A program made the translations under genes and the position numbers. A model generated the notes under the pieces. That model did not search any database, was not told where the DNA came from, and saw nothing but the letters and a program-made list of their open reading frames with translations. Source: a virus. Taken from it: 20,057 bases of DNA. Below are positions 1-7,676 of the stretch, piece by piece (positions within the stretch are counted from its first letter, which is position 1; every line of letters begins with the position of its first letter). The DNA lies in IMG/VR virus record IMGVR_UViG_3300015360_000248, positions 1 through 20,057 of that record, one strand, 5' to 3'.

Positions 1-1
1 G

Positions 2-1561
2 GTTGAGGTTGGCGGGGGCGGCGACTTGTCGAACCTGAGTGCAACCAATCTGACCAGCGGCACCGTTCCCGATGCGCGTTTCCCCGCGACGCTTCCAGCA
101 TCCAGCGGCGTGAATCTCACAGCCTTGAACGCCAGCAATCTCGGCAGTGGGACTATTCCTGATGCGCGCTTCCCTGCAACGCTACCGGTGGCGAGCGGTG
201 TGAATCTGACAGCATTGAACGCCAGCAATCTCGGCAGTGGCACCGCAACGATTTCTCGCGGGGGGACCGGCGCAACGACGCTGGGAACATCGCGCCAACC
301 GGTACTTGGGAACGGCACCTCGGCCCTGACCGCGCTTTCGGCACCGGGAACTGACGATGCGAACGCAGACTCAGTCGCCACCTCTTCCACAACTGGCAAG
401 AAGATTCAGGTTTATCAGGGTAAAGCTTCGCGCACTGTGCCGATGATGGAATTTCAAGGCAATACGGGACAGACATCCATTGCGCTCGGTTTAGATGGGC
501 TGCCGAACTGGCATAATCTCTGCTATTTTGAACAGATTTACGCTGGGTATAGCGGGGCATCTTACGCCACAGGGAACGCTCAATCCGCGATGGGCGCCAG
601 TGTTTCGATTAAGGGTAATAGCTCCGAGAATCGCTTCTCGTGGAAGTCGGACGTAGGCGGAGCAACACAACAAGCGTCATTCAGTAATCCAGCCAATGAT
701 TGCATCGCAATACTCGGCGATACTGTAGGAGCAGCGTTCGCGTTTCAGGCAAACACCCAAGCGCAGATTACTACTGACCAAAATAATCTAGCACTGACAC
801 AGGGATCGGGCTTCCAGCGCTGGAACACTGATGCCAGTCGTGTCGTCACTGGAATGGTGTCGCCTGGGACGATGCAGGACGGTCAGGAGCACGTCATCTT
901 AAATGTCGGATCGTTCAACATTGTCTTCGCTCACGAATCCGCCAGCAGCACTGCCGCCAATCGTTTCACCAGCGTGACCAGTAACGACATCATTCTACTC
1001 CCGAACGAATCAATATCCTGTCGCTACTCCACCGATTCGAGCAGATGGAAAGTGCTGAAGGAAGGCAGTGCGGTCGGAGGCGCTCTATTTGCCGCTAAAA
1101 CAAGCGTCACTATCGCGAATACCACAACGCCCACATCCCTGATCGGCACGGCGGTCGGGACCAAGGACTACAACAATTGGCGCATTGGACAGGTCATCAA
1201 GCTGAAGGCATGGGGCAAGGTATCTACTGATGTATCAGGGTCGAATGCGACGGTTATTTTCAAGCTCGGATCGACGACGCTTTCAACGACCGGATCAACA
1301 GCACTTGGCGCGAGCCGTTCCTCTCATTTTTTAGAGGTCGATTTAATGGCAACCGTCGTCTCTGCTACCCAAGTACAAACGAACGGCTCTATTCGGCTGC
1401 CACTCCTCACTGGCGGCGCAGCATTCATGAACCTTCCAAGTACGCTTTCAACACCGACGCTGAATGCAGTGCAGACGTTTGACCTCACGTGGACGTGGGG
1501 AACAGCAACGGCTGGGAATACCGTGACGTTCGACCAAGTGTTGATCGAGGTCGTCAACTAA
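2..1561 (+). CDS. Tail fibre / receptor-binding protein, 5' partial
   Basis: This is the C-terminal part of a phage tail fibre that would sit at the tail tip and contact the host surface. The frame is open through the window edge (V-E-V-G-G-G-G-D precedes the first possible TTG start at 26), so the true start lies outside. The first ~85 residues hold about 2.5 copies of a 30-residue repeat containing SGTxPDARFPATLP and LNASNLGSGT, followed by ISRGGTGATTLG, a motif typical of phage fibre shafts. The middle (~residues 290-345) has a Gly/Ser/Asn-rich stretch with NIVFAHESASSTAANRF and SSRWKVL, also familiar in fibre proteins. The last ~150 residues, from about VTIANTTTPTSLIG, look like a beta-sandwich tip domain. 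No hydrolase motif is visible. Base use is more AT-rich than in the genes that follow. The class is confident; the receptor is unknown. Confidence 0.75.
   Translation, partial: VEVGGGGDLSNLSATNLTSGTVPDARFPATLPASSGVNLTALNASNLGSGTIPDARFPATLPVASGVNLTALNASNLGSGTATISRGGTGATTLGTSRQPVLGNGTSALTALSAPGTDDANADSVATSSTTGKKIQVYQGKASRTVPMMEFQGNTGQTSIALGLDGLPNWHNLCYFEQIYAGYSGASYATGNAQSAMGASVSIKGNSSENRFSWKSDVGGATQQASFSNPANDCIAILGDTVGAAFAFQANTQAQITTDQNNLALTQGSGFQRWNTDASRVVTGMVSPGTMQDGQEHVILNVGSFNIVFAHESASSTAANRFTSVTSNDIILLPNESISCRYSTDSSRWKVLKEGSAVGGALFAAKTSVTIANTTTPTSLIGTAVGTKDYNNWRIGQVIKLKAWGKVSTDVSGSNATVIFKLGSTTLSTTGSTALGASRSSHFLEVDLMATVVSATQVQTNGSIRLPLLTGGAAFMNLPSTLSTPTLNAVQTFDLTWTWGTATAGNTVTFDQVLIEVVN
26..250 (+). 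repeat. 90-bp in-frame tandem repeat in the fibre shaft
   Basis: The conserved AATC of the SNL motif recurs at 47, 137 and 227, an exact 90-bp spacing that encodes a 30-residue unit (ASNLGSGT, PDARFPATLP, SGVNLTALN). About two and a half copies lie in the window and more may lie to the left. The second and third copies are nearly identical over the part encoding NASNLGSG, which suggests recent duplication. Confidence 0.8.
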
Positions 1562-1583
1562 CCAAGGCTGGAATAGAGGCATC

Positions 1584-2012
1584 ATGCCAGCGATTCCTGA
1601 TTACGGTCCAGCGGTCGAACAAGTCGGCACGTGGATCGCCGAGGCCGTCGTGCTGGCCAAGGGCCGGACCATGCTGCTTGAGCCGGACCTGCCGGAAGCG
1701 CCGGACCGCGTGGCCACGGTGTTCGAAACCGGCGGCGCCTGGAACCGGGAACGCGGCTGGCAAGACTGGACGCTGTTACTCGTGACCCGCGCGGCCACGC
1801 TGCTTGAAGCGCGCAAGCTGGCGGTGGATTGCATCAACGGCGCCCTGGACAAATTCAAAAGCTCGGTGCATCCGCGCCCAGCCCACATCGCGGATTTGCA
1901 GCTCTCGTCATTGCCGCTGCTCACGCCGCGCGATGCGCGCGGCCGCGTGACGCTCGAAACAAAATTCCTGCTGCGCATCCGCGCACTGAATGAAGACGGC
2001 GTAGCGCAGTAA
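1584..2012 (+). CDS. Probable tail terminator / minor capsid-type protein
   Basis: This 142-residue protein is likely the tail terminator that caps the tail tube at the head-proximal end. The core (~residues 30-90) has the pattern PDLPEAPDRVATVFETGG, then WTLLLVTRAATLLEARKLA and a helix ending INGALDKF. That order of acidic proline segment, (D/E)TGG turn, central strand and paired helix is what I know from the siphophage minor capsid/tail terminator family. A GAGGC ribosome-binding site precedes the ATG. The gene lies 38 bp upstream of the portal rather than next to the tail tube gene, its more usual place. The call rests on remembered motif pattern and size. Another head-tail joining protein is the main alternative. 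Confidence 0.5.
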   Translation: MPAIPDYGPAVEQVGTWIAEAVVLAKGRTMLLEPDLPEAPDRVATVFETGGAWNRERGWQDWTLLLVTRAATLLEARKLAVDCINGALDKFKSSVHPRPAHIADLQLSSLPLLTPRDARGRVTLETKFLLRIRALNEDGVAQ

Positions 2013-2050
2013 TCAACGGCGGTCGAAAACCGCGCGGCGGAGGCAAGGCG

Positions 2051-3415
2051 ATGGCTGAGAATTCCAAATTCGGGCCGTGGACGTTGAGCGCGGCGGAACA
2101 GCAGCGGCTGAAAGACTATGACCGCCTGCAAGACCTGCTCTCGCGAAAGGCCGAGTCGCACGATCCACTCTTTCAGCGCGACAAGAAGGAGATGCAGGAA
2201 CTCCAACAGCTCTGGGTGGACTTGCCCGGACTCGTCTGTCGCGTCACGGCGGACCTGATTCTATCCAAGCCGCCCGTGGTCAAGACATCCGACAAGAACG
2301 CGGACATCGACGCGCGGATCGCGGCGCTGATGCGGCGCTCGCGGTTGATGAAGCTGGCGTGGAGGACGATCTTCTGGACGGCCGGCCAGGGCGATACGTT
2401 CCTCATTATCTCCGACGTTCCCGGCGCGGATGAAAAGTTATTGCCGGTCATTTCATTGCGCCGCGCCACGGGCTCAGTGGCGCGCAACATTCGCGAAGAG
2501 GACGCGCCCAAGAATCGGCAGTTCCTCTTTCGCTCCAAGCTGAACGGGCTGGACCTGTTCGCGGAATACCTTTCAGGCACGACCAAGTATCACGCATTCA
2601 AGGGCAATGACCCCGCCGCGTTGCCGGAAGGTTATGTGGCGGAGTACCCGACCCAAGAGATTCTTCCGCTGGTCGTACACGTGGCGGCGTTGCGCGGCGA
2701 TGCGACTGACGAATCCTTCGGAGAGTCGGACTTCGCTGGCACGGAAGATTTGTGTTTTGAAATCGCCAACCGATTGCGGCAGGTCTCGAAAGTGTTGGAC
2801 CGTCACAGCGAACCGGCGATGAACGTTCCCGATGGCAGCGTCGACGAAGGCGGCGGACTCAACGTTCGCAAAAAGAAGGTCTTCGAGCGTGGCGTCGACG
2901 GCACCGGCATGGAGTACGTGACGTGGCATTCGCAGCTGGTTGAAGCGTATACCGAAATCGACAAGCTGACTGACCTGATCCTGTTGCTGACCGAAACTCC
3001 GGCCGCGCTGTGGGGCCGCGATAAGAACGGCCAGGCGGAATCCGGCCGGGCGCTCAAGTTCCGACTGTTGAGCGGGCTGGGCAAGGCGCGGCGCACTGGC
3101 GGCATGTTCAGTGAAGCACTGGTGGAGGCCGTGCGGATCGCGCTCCGCCGCGAAGACATCCTGTCGGGCCGGGCGCCGCAGGAATACGAGACCCTTCAGT
3201 GTGAGCTGTCGGACACATTCATTGCCGATGACATGGAGACCGTTGAGACCATCGCCAAGCTGCGACAGTCTCAGGTCATGTCGGTTCAGCGGGCCGTAGA
3301 AGAGGGGCAGGGTTTGAGCGGGACCGAACTGGAGGAGGAAGTGAACAGGATCACTTCCGAGAACCAGAACGCGGCCCCATTAGGACTTGAACCGGGGCGG
3401 TTTTTGGGCGGGTAA
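2051..3415 (+). CDS. Phage portal protein (SPP1 gp6-like)
   Basis: This 454-residue protein is the likely portal, the dodecameric ring at the capsid vertex through which DNA is packaged and ejected. Its length fits the SPP1 gp6-type family. The N-terminal part carries YDRLQDLL and the conserved helix DLPGLVCRVTADLILSKPP, followed by a beta-rich clip/wing region. The crown side has the hallmark LTETPAALWGRDKNGQAESG leading into ALKFRLLSGLGKARR. The C-terminus has TFIADDMETVETIAKLRQSQVMS and an acidic EEGQGLSGTELEEEV tail. GGAGG at 2039-2043 lies 7 nt before the ATG. The portal sits upstream of the terminase genes, the reverse of the common small terminase-large terminase-portal order. Confidence 0.85.
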   Translation: MAENSKFGPWTLSAAEQQRLKDYDRLQDLLSRKAESHDPLFQRDKKEMQELQQLWVDLPGLVCRVTADLILSKPPVVKTSDKNADIDARIAALMRRSRLMKLAWRTIFWTAGQGDTFLIISDVPGADEKLLPVISLRRATGSVARNIREEDAPKNRQFLFRSKLNGLDLFAEYLSGTTKYHAFKGNDPAALPEGYVAEYPTQEILPLVVHVAALRGDATDESFGESDFAGTEDLCFEIANRLRQVSKVLDRHSEPAMNVPDGSVDEGGGLNVRKKKVFERGVDGTGMEYVTWHSQLVEAYTEIDKLTDLILLLTETPAALWGRDKNGQAESGRALKFRLLSGLGKARRTGGMFSEALVEAVRIALRREDILSGRAPQEYETLQCELSDTFIADDMETVETIAKLRQSQVMSVQRAVEEGQGLSGTELEEEVNRITSENQNAAPLGLEPGRFLGG

Positions 3416-3441
3416 CAAAAAACCGCGTAGAAACGACGCTA

Positions 3442-3471
3442 TTGAGTTTCACATTCGATATGAGGTATATT
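3442..3471 (+). promoter_or_regulatory. Candidate sigma70-type promoter upstream of the terminase genes
   Basis: TTGAGT (3442-3447) and TATATT (3466-3471) are separated by 18 bp, a good match to a -35/-10 pair. They lie in the longest non-coding interval of the window, after the portal stop and about 125 bp before the helix-turn-helix gene. A long 5' leader is implied. This is a pattern match only; no expression evidence is available. Confidence 0.4.
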
Positions 3472-3506
3472 GCAAGCCGATGACTTCTCGGTCACGGTAA
3501 CCAAGG

Positions 3507-3604
3507 AAACGCGCAAATTGGACGCGTTTTGAGCATAGCTGCCAATTTGGCGTGCAGATTTTGGCTACCAACCCAAAATGGAACCCCGAGGCGCAAAATG
3601 GAAC
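3507..3604 (+). promoter_or_regulatory. Cluster of dyads and 11-bp direct repeats in the terminase leader
   Basis: Several short symmetric elements are packed in about 100 bp. AAACGCG (3507-3513) pairs with CGCGTTT (3523-3529) across a 9-nt loop. CAAATTGG (3514-3521) pairs with CCAATTTG (3542-3549). GCCAATTTGGC (3541-3551) is an almost perfect palindrome. CAAAATGGAAC occurs twice, at 3574-3584 and 3594-3604, exactly 20 bp apart, with the second copy covering the ATG at 3598. Such spacing suits binding of a helix-turn-helix protein to one face of the helix. The region could be an operator, a packaging recognition site, or RNA structure in the leader. Confidence 0.35.
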
Positions 3605-4029
3605 ATATTGACAATCCTCTTGGCGAGTTGAAAACCTACCTCTTTAGCTGGGGGGCTGAACAGGGGGCTTCAAAACAGAGGGGGATAGCGCGGGCGCTGG
3701 GAGTAGGGCTAAGCAAACTGAGCCAATGGCTCCAAGAAAAACGATTCCCAGGGCCGAAGCACCGGCAGCAGTTGGTCAAAGCGGGGGTCTGTTCAGACCA
3801 AGAGATGGAACGGATATTCAAGGCGTATCGTGCGCACGTCGCCGCCCAGCTCCGCCGCGTCGCACGGCCAACACAAACGAACGACCTCGTGGTTGCCCTG
3901 CGGAAGGAAATTATTCGCCGCGCGAATCGCCTGCACCTCCATCTCATTACAGTGCCGTCAACCGATTGGTCCGAAACTGAACGGCGCGCTGAAATCTTCG
4001 CGCGCTCCTTAATCGAAATCACTCAATAA
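3598..4029 (+). CDS. Helix-turn-helix protein, candidate small terminase subunit
   Basis: This 143-residue protein lies directly upstream of the large terminase gene. I chose ATG 3598 because GAGG (3588-3591) sits 6 nt before it; an in-frame TTG at 3529 has no good site. Residues ~24-45 (SKQRGIARALGVGLSKLSQWLQ) form a clear helix-turn-helix, followed by a basic PGPKHRQQL stretch, an amphipathic helix around residues 67-90 and a basic C-terminal half with LRKEIIRRANRLHLHL. A small DNA-binding protein in this position is most often the small terminase, which recognises the packaging site. A transcription regulator of the Cro/XRE type is a real alternative, because the leader carries symmetric sequences. 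The stop is 14 bp before the large terminase ATG. Confidence 0.5.
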   Translation: MEHIDNPLGELKTYLFSWGAEQGASKQRGIARALGVGLSKLSQWLQEKRFPGPKHRQQLVKAGVCSDQEMERIFKAYRAHVAAQLRRVARPTQTNDLVVALRKEIIRRANRLHLHLITVPSTDWSETERRAEIFARSLIEITQ

Positions 4030-4043
4030 AATGGAGGTGATAC

Positions 4044-5510
4044 ATGAGCGCATCTGACGTATCTATCGACCCGATTCTCTCCGCTCTGGAAGGGGCGGAG
4101 AGAACGGCCTCCGCCGCGCCCGTGCTCATCAAATCCCCGGCAGACCTTATCCCCTACTGCAAATTGCTGGACCCCGAAACACTCAAAGTCGAACCGATGC
4201 AGGCGTGGCCGCACATCCTGTCGCTGCTGACTTTTTGGGCCACGAACAAACGCACCGTCACGTTGAAGTCTCGCCAGATGGGCGCGTCGTGGGCCATAGC
4301 GCTGCTGGCGCTGCATCACGCTGGCTGGAACAAATATGCGACCGTGCTGGTGCTCAACTACAATCAGACCGAGGCCGCGAAGCTCCTCCGGAAAATGAAG
4401 GTATTGTGGCTGTGCCTGCCGCTGTCGATCCGGCCGGAAGTCGTGGGCGAATGGGCTACGGATCACGTCACGTTTAAAAACGGATCGCGCGTGATGGCGC
4501 TGCCGGTGACTGAGAACGCTGGCGCCGGTGAAACCCCAACGCTGGTTGTCATCGACGAAGCGGCGCTGATTCCAAATCTGGCTGGCGTATGGCCCGCAAT
4601 CTCTCAGGGCGCGGAACATGGACAGATCCATTTATTCTCCACGCCGCGCGGAGATTCGACGTTCTTTGCGCAGGTCATTGGCAAGGCGCGCACGGGCGAC
4701 AGTCCGTTCAAATTCAAACTACTGAACTATCGCGAGCATCCCGAGAAGAACCCCGAGACAGACAAGGGCAAGGCGTGGGTTGCGGCGCGCAGAGCCGAAC
4801 TGAGCCCCGACGATTTCGCACGCGAGCATGAATGTGAATTTGTGCGGTCGGGCGCGTCGTACTTCCACACTGGCGTCATCACGCGGATTTGTAAAGGCTG
4901 TATCGCTCCGCTGCAAACGCTGCTCAACGGCCGCTTAAAAATCTTCGTTCCGATGAAGGCATGGGCCCCAGGGGAAAATGTCGGAGGAGCTGACGTAGCC
5001 GAGGGCCTTGACGACGGCGACTTCTCAGCGGCCGCAATCATGCATCGCCGCAGCGGTGTCGTACTCGCCACGTATCACGCGCGTGTCAGCGTCACGGACT
5101 ATGCCGAAGACCTAGCGAAAATCGGCGTGCTGTTCGGAAAAATTTGGTGGAGCATCGAAGCCAACAACCACGGCCACGCGGTTTGCATGTGGCTCTACAA
5201 GCATCTGAAATATCGAAACGTTTATCGCGAGTCGCGCGAAGCCGAGGGCCAGATTGGCGCGCCGAGTCACACTCGGCTGGGCGTGCTGACCACGGCCGCA
5301 AGCAAACCGGCGATGCTGGCCGTGGCTGAAAAAGGATTGCGGACGGGAAGCATCAAAGTGTTGGATATCGGCATGGCTGAAGAGCTGGCGACGTTCCTGT
5401 GTCTCCCAGGCGGCGGATATGGCGCGGCGCCGGCCACTCACGATGACCGCGTGATTTCGCTGTTGCTGGCGCAAGACGGGCGCAGCCGTCCGTTTCCGCG
5501 AAGCTGGTGA
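4044..5510 (+). CDS. terL: Terminase large subunit (ATPase and nuclease)
   Basis: This is the 488-residue packaging motor, which docks on the portal, pumps DNA with ATP and cuts concatemers. All key parts are visible. Residues 76-82 SRQMGAS form the Walker A-like loop, VVIDEAA with D171-E172 is Walker B plus the catalytic Glu, and STPRG (199-203) is the coupling motif. In the RNase H-like nuclease, D317 lies in GGADVAEGLDDGDFSAA, E372 in IEANNHGHAV, and HDD (466-468) near the C-terminus supplies the last metal-binding acid. An excellent GGAGGTGA site (4033-4040) precedes the ATG. The protein looks intact. Its last ~70 bp may overlap a small minus-strand gene. Confidence 0.95.
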   Translation: MSASDVSIDPILSALEGAERTASAAPVLIKSPADLIPYCKLLDPETLKVEPMQAWPHILSLLTFWATNKRTVTLKSRQMGASWAIALLALHHAGWNKYATVLVLNYNQTEAAKLLRKMKVLWLCLPLSIRPEVVGEWATDHVTFKNGSRVMALPVTENAGAGETPTLVVIDEAALIPNLAGVWPAISQGAEHGQIHLFSTPRGDSTFFAQVIGKARTGDSPFKFKLLNYREHPEKNPETDKGKAWVAARRAELSPDDFAREHECEFVRSGASYFHTGVITRICKGCIAPLQTLLNGRLKIFVPMKAWAPGENVGGADVAEGLDDGDFSAAAIMHRRSGVVLATYHARVSVTDYAEDLAKIGVLFGKIWWSIEANNHGHAVCMWLYKHLKYRNVYRESREAEGQIGAPSHTRLGVLTTAASKPAMLAVAEKGLRTGSIKVLDIGMAEELATFLCLPGGGYGAAPATHDDRVISLLLAQDGRSRPFPRSW

Positions 5511-5641
5511 GACAGCATCGGGCACATCATTTTAGCCAAGTCGTCTGAAACGTTCGAGGCCCATTGCGTCCGCTCGCGTTCTTGCCGCTGGCATTGCTGA
5601 TCGTAGTCACGCCACCAGCGCTTAAGCATGCGCCGTTTCAT
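5438..5641 (-). CDS. Small basic hypothetical protein, second gene of a minus-strand pair
   Basis: This 67-residue frame begins MKRRMLKRWWRDYDQQCQ and is rich in Arg, Gln and Glu. I do not recognise it. Its ATG (5641-5639) overlaps the TGA of the upstream minus-strand gene in an ATGA junction, the usual sign of translational coupling. I therefore prefer this start to the longer frame that begins 18 nt earlier. The 3' part runs antisense into the last 73 bp of the large terminase gene, so its C-terminus may reflect shadow coding. Support is the junction and the otherwise empty 5511-5637 interval; there is no family evidence. Confidence 0.4.
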   Translation of the reverse strand: MKRRMLKRWWRDYDQQCQRQERERTQWASNVSDDLAKMMCPMLSHQLRGNGRLRPSCASNSEITRSS

Positions 5642-5892
5642 ATCCCCGCGCCTTTCCAATCCTCTCCGCTATCAAAATCTTCCGGCCAAACGTCGACGCG
5701 CGTTTCTTCCTGCTCTCTCGTGAGCCACTCTTCAACCGAGCCGCGCCGCGCGTAGTAGTTCCCACGGCCGGCCGCATAGGACTGTGTTGGTCCGCCATCT
5801 TCACGAGTCGCGAGAATTTGAACCGAGTCAAAGTGTTCGACGATTGCCGAGGCGTGCTTGATCAGAAGTGCGTGTCGCTGCTTATCGGTCAT
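5638..5892 (-). CDS. Conserved small phage protein on the minus strand
   Basis: This 84-residue soluble protein runs against the surrounding late genes. GGAGG on the minus strand (plus-strand CCTCC, 5902-5906) lies 9 nt before the ATG. The body has EHFDSVQILATREDGGPTQS, then GRGNYYARRGSVEEWLTREQ. I know this pattern, an FDSVxI strand, a polar loop, G-x-GN-x-YAR and EWL, from short uncharacterised phage proteins of about 70-90 residues. No function is established that I can name. The acidic tail (VDVWPEDFDSGEDWKG) ends at the ATGA junction with the next minus-strand gene. The clear ribosome site and the recognisable motif make this a real gene rather than an antisense shadow. Confidence 0.7.
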   Translation of the reverse strand: MTDKQRHALLIKHASAIVEHFDSVQILATREDGGPTQSYAAGRGNYYARRGSVEEWLTREQEETRVDVWPEDFDSGEDWKGAGI

Positions 5893-5964
5893 CGGGTTTT
5901 GCCTCCGGCGTATCTAAAGTTTTGATACGACGCATCGAAACCCGCTGAACGGAGATTTTTAAAC
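5893..5964. promoter_or_regulatory. Divergent intergenic region with nested inverted repeats
   Basis: These 72 bp separate a minus-strand gene start from the scaffold start, so regulation in both directions would have to sit here or upstream. CGGGTTT (5893-5899) pairs with AAACCCG (5938-5944). Nested inside, CGTATC (5909-5914) pairs with GATACG (5924-5929) across a 9-nt AT-rich loop. No convincing -35/-10 pair stands out on either strand. The dyads could be a regulator site or a bidirectional hairpin. Confidence 0.3.
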
Positions 5965-6558
5965 ATGGCCAAACTGCTGAACCTCATCAACGCGCTGCTG
6001 ACCGTCGAAGCGCACAAGGCTCTGGCCACGGAAGTCCAGGCGGAGCTGGGCGACCTCGCCAATCTGGACGCGAAGGAGTTCGCCGCGCGGATCGCCAAGG
6101 GCGACGACGCGCTCAAACAGAATGGCGAGCTGGTCAAAGCCACCCAGGAACTCGAAGACAAGGCGAAAGGCGCGGACGCGCTGAAGGCCATCGTCAATGG
6201 ATACGAGACGCGCGACCGCGATGCCGTCGTCTCCAAGGTCTGGGTCGAAGCCGCGAAGAAAGCGGGCATCAGCGACGCGGCTATCGAGACGGCGCGCAAA
6301 CTCGCGGACCTGTCCAAGATCAAGGTCGATGCGGCCAACGGCACGGTCGAAGGCATCGGCGATGAACTCTTCGCCGGGCTGAAGAAGGATCATCCGGTTT
6401 TGTTTACGCCGCCTGTCGCGGCCGTCGCGGCTCCCGCTGCCATCCCGGCTTTGCCTCCGGCCGGTGGCGGGGCCGTGGCAGCCGATAAGGCTCCCGAAAT
6501 TTCCGGTCCGGTCGGTCTGTTCATGGCGGCTGCCAAGATGGCGGATGCTAAGAAGTAA
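5965..6558 (+). CDS. Capsid scaffolding-type protein
   Basis: This 197-residue protein lies directly upstream of the major capsid gene, the standard scaffold position. It is predicted to be helical and very Ala/Lys/Glu/Asp-rich, with a coiled-coil-like segment at ~40-80 (DDALKQNGELVKATQELEDKA), a conserved-looking ADLSKIKVDAANGTVEGIGDELF block near 115-140, and KKDHPVLF. A Pro/Ala/Gly-rich linker (~143-170) then leads to a short C-terminal helix ending AAKMADAKK, suited to capsid binding. No serine protease triad is visible, so this looks like a plain scaffold without a protease. A GGAG site precedes ATG 5965. Confidence 0.75.
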   Translation: MAKLLNLINALLTVEAHKALATEVQAELGDLANLDAKEFAARIAKGDDALKQNGELVKATQELEDKAKGADALKAIVNGYETRDRDAVVSKVWVEAAKKAGISDAAIETARKLADLSKIKVDAANGTVEGIGDELFAGLKKDHPVLFTPPVAAVAAPAAIPALPPAGGGAVAADKAPEISGPVGLFMAAAKMADAKK

Positions 6559-6622
6559 AAAAAATCCGCGCGGGCGTGGGCCTGCCGAACTTAAATCATC
6601 TTTCTAGAGGAGACGTAGAACC

Positions 6623-7561
6623 ATGTTTACCGCCGCCGATTGGGCCAAGCTCAACTCCGATCCGAAGGGACAGGCGCAGAATCTCGCTGCGGCCGTGGCG
6701 CTGGCCATGGGCTTCCCGATTCTGAAGATTCTCCCGTTCGTGCCGAGTCCCGGAATGACCTACACCGCAAACATCGGCGCCGCCTCAACCCAGAAGGCTA
6801 CGCGCGCCGTGAACGCCGCGTTTACCGAAAGCGCTCCGACGATTGCGCAGATTGCGTTCATGCTGCGGGCCGCCGGCGGCGAACTGAAGCTCGACATCAA
6901 CCAGATCGACGCCGACACCACGGGCGTGCTGCGTGGAATGCTTCTGACTCAGAAGTTGAAGGACATCGGAGCGAGACTCTTTCGCATGTTCTTCAGCGGC
7001 GACAAGGACGCGGGCTCGGCTGAACAGTTCGAAGGACTCAACAACCTGGTTCCCGATTTGGGCGCCGGACAGGTCGTCGTGGCCGGAGCCAACGGCGCGG
7101 CGCTGACCTCCGCCATGATGGATGAAGCGCTCTCCAAGGTTCCCGGTGCGAACCTGATCCTGTCCAATCGCACGCTCGCCAGCAAGATCGATGGCTTCTC
7201 TGTCGGCGTGCAGAAAACCGTGCTGCTCAACCAGGGCGGTCTGTCTCCTGACATGTTCGTGCAGTCGTATAAGGGTGTGCCGATTCTGCCGGTGGGAATG
7301 GCGCCCGACGACACCACTGCGGTGCAGGCGGAGATTCTACCGTTCACCGAAACGCAGGGTTCCTCCGATCTGACCAGCCGCGTCTCCGTGGTGCGCATCG
7401 GCGTGGACGGCATCTATGGCCGCCAGAACAAACCGCTTGAAATCGCCGCGCCGCGCCGGGCCGGAGCCTTCGAATTCAACGACCTCAACTGGCTGATGGC
7501 GCCGTGCGTCTCCGACAACGTGGACGCCGCCGCGCAGATCAAGGGCATCACGAACGCCTAG
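6623..7561 (+). CDS. Major capsid protein, HK97 fold
   Basis: This 312-residue protein forms the icosahedral shell. The pattern fits HK97-fold capsid proteins: an N-terminal helix-rich segment (DPKGQAQNLAAAVALAMG), a glycine/threonine-rich strand region, then FEGLNNLVPD. Next comes NGAALTSAMMDEALSKVPGANLILSNR, where the A-domain helix leads to a loop, then SYKGVPILPVG and a late IYGRQNKPLEI strand. It has no long N-terminal delta domain, consistent with a separate scaffold gene. AGAGGAG (6605-6611) lies 11 nt before the ATG. The C-terminus is Asp/Ala-rich. It is the best-supported capsid candidate by both sequence pattern and position. Confidence 0.88.
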   Translation: MFTAADWAKLNSDPKGQAQNLAAAVALAMGFPILKILPFVPSPGMTYTANIGAASTQKATRAVNAAFTESAPTIAQIAFMLRAAGGELKLDINQIDADTTGVLRGMLLTQKLKDIGARLFRMFFSGDKDAGSAEQFEGLNNLVPDLGAGQVVVAGANGAALTSAMMDEALSKVPGANLILSNRTLASKIDGFSVGVQKTVLLNQGGLSPDMFVQSYKGVPILPVGMAPDDTTAVQAEILPFTETQGSSDLTSRVSVVRIGVDGIYGRQNKPLEIAAPRRAGAFEFNDLNWLMAPCVSDNVDAAAQIKGITNA

Positions 7562-7676
7562 TCGGAATAACCAACGGGCCGGGCCAGACCCGGCACAAGC
7601 GCAGTGAACGCCCACTAGCTAACGCAGAGCACGGCGTGACAGGCCGGAGAGACGGCCAATAGATTCGAGAGACACG
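7562..7676 (+). other. Intergenic gap with two short GC hairpins after the capsid gene
   Basis: GCCGGG (7578-7583) pairs with CCCGGC (7589-7594) over a 5-nt loop, and GGCCG (7642-7646) pairs with CGGCC (7653-7657). Neither is followed by a T-run, so they are not intrinsic terminators. They might protect or attenuate the capsid transcript. No gene is seen here. Confidence 0.3.

Noticed and set aside
1601-2206. 201-codon minus-strand frame across the tail terminator and portal start
   Set aside because: Crosses two plus-strand genes with good ribosome sites; Ser/Arg-rich shadow composition.
3529-3597. TTG start that would extend the helix-turn-helix protein by 23 residues
   Set aside because: No ribosome site before it and the added residues run through clustered dyads; ATG 3598 has GAGG at 6 nt.
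7578-7657. Two GC hairpins after the capsid gene as terminators
   Set aside because: Stems of only 6 and 5 bp with no T-tract.
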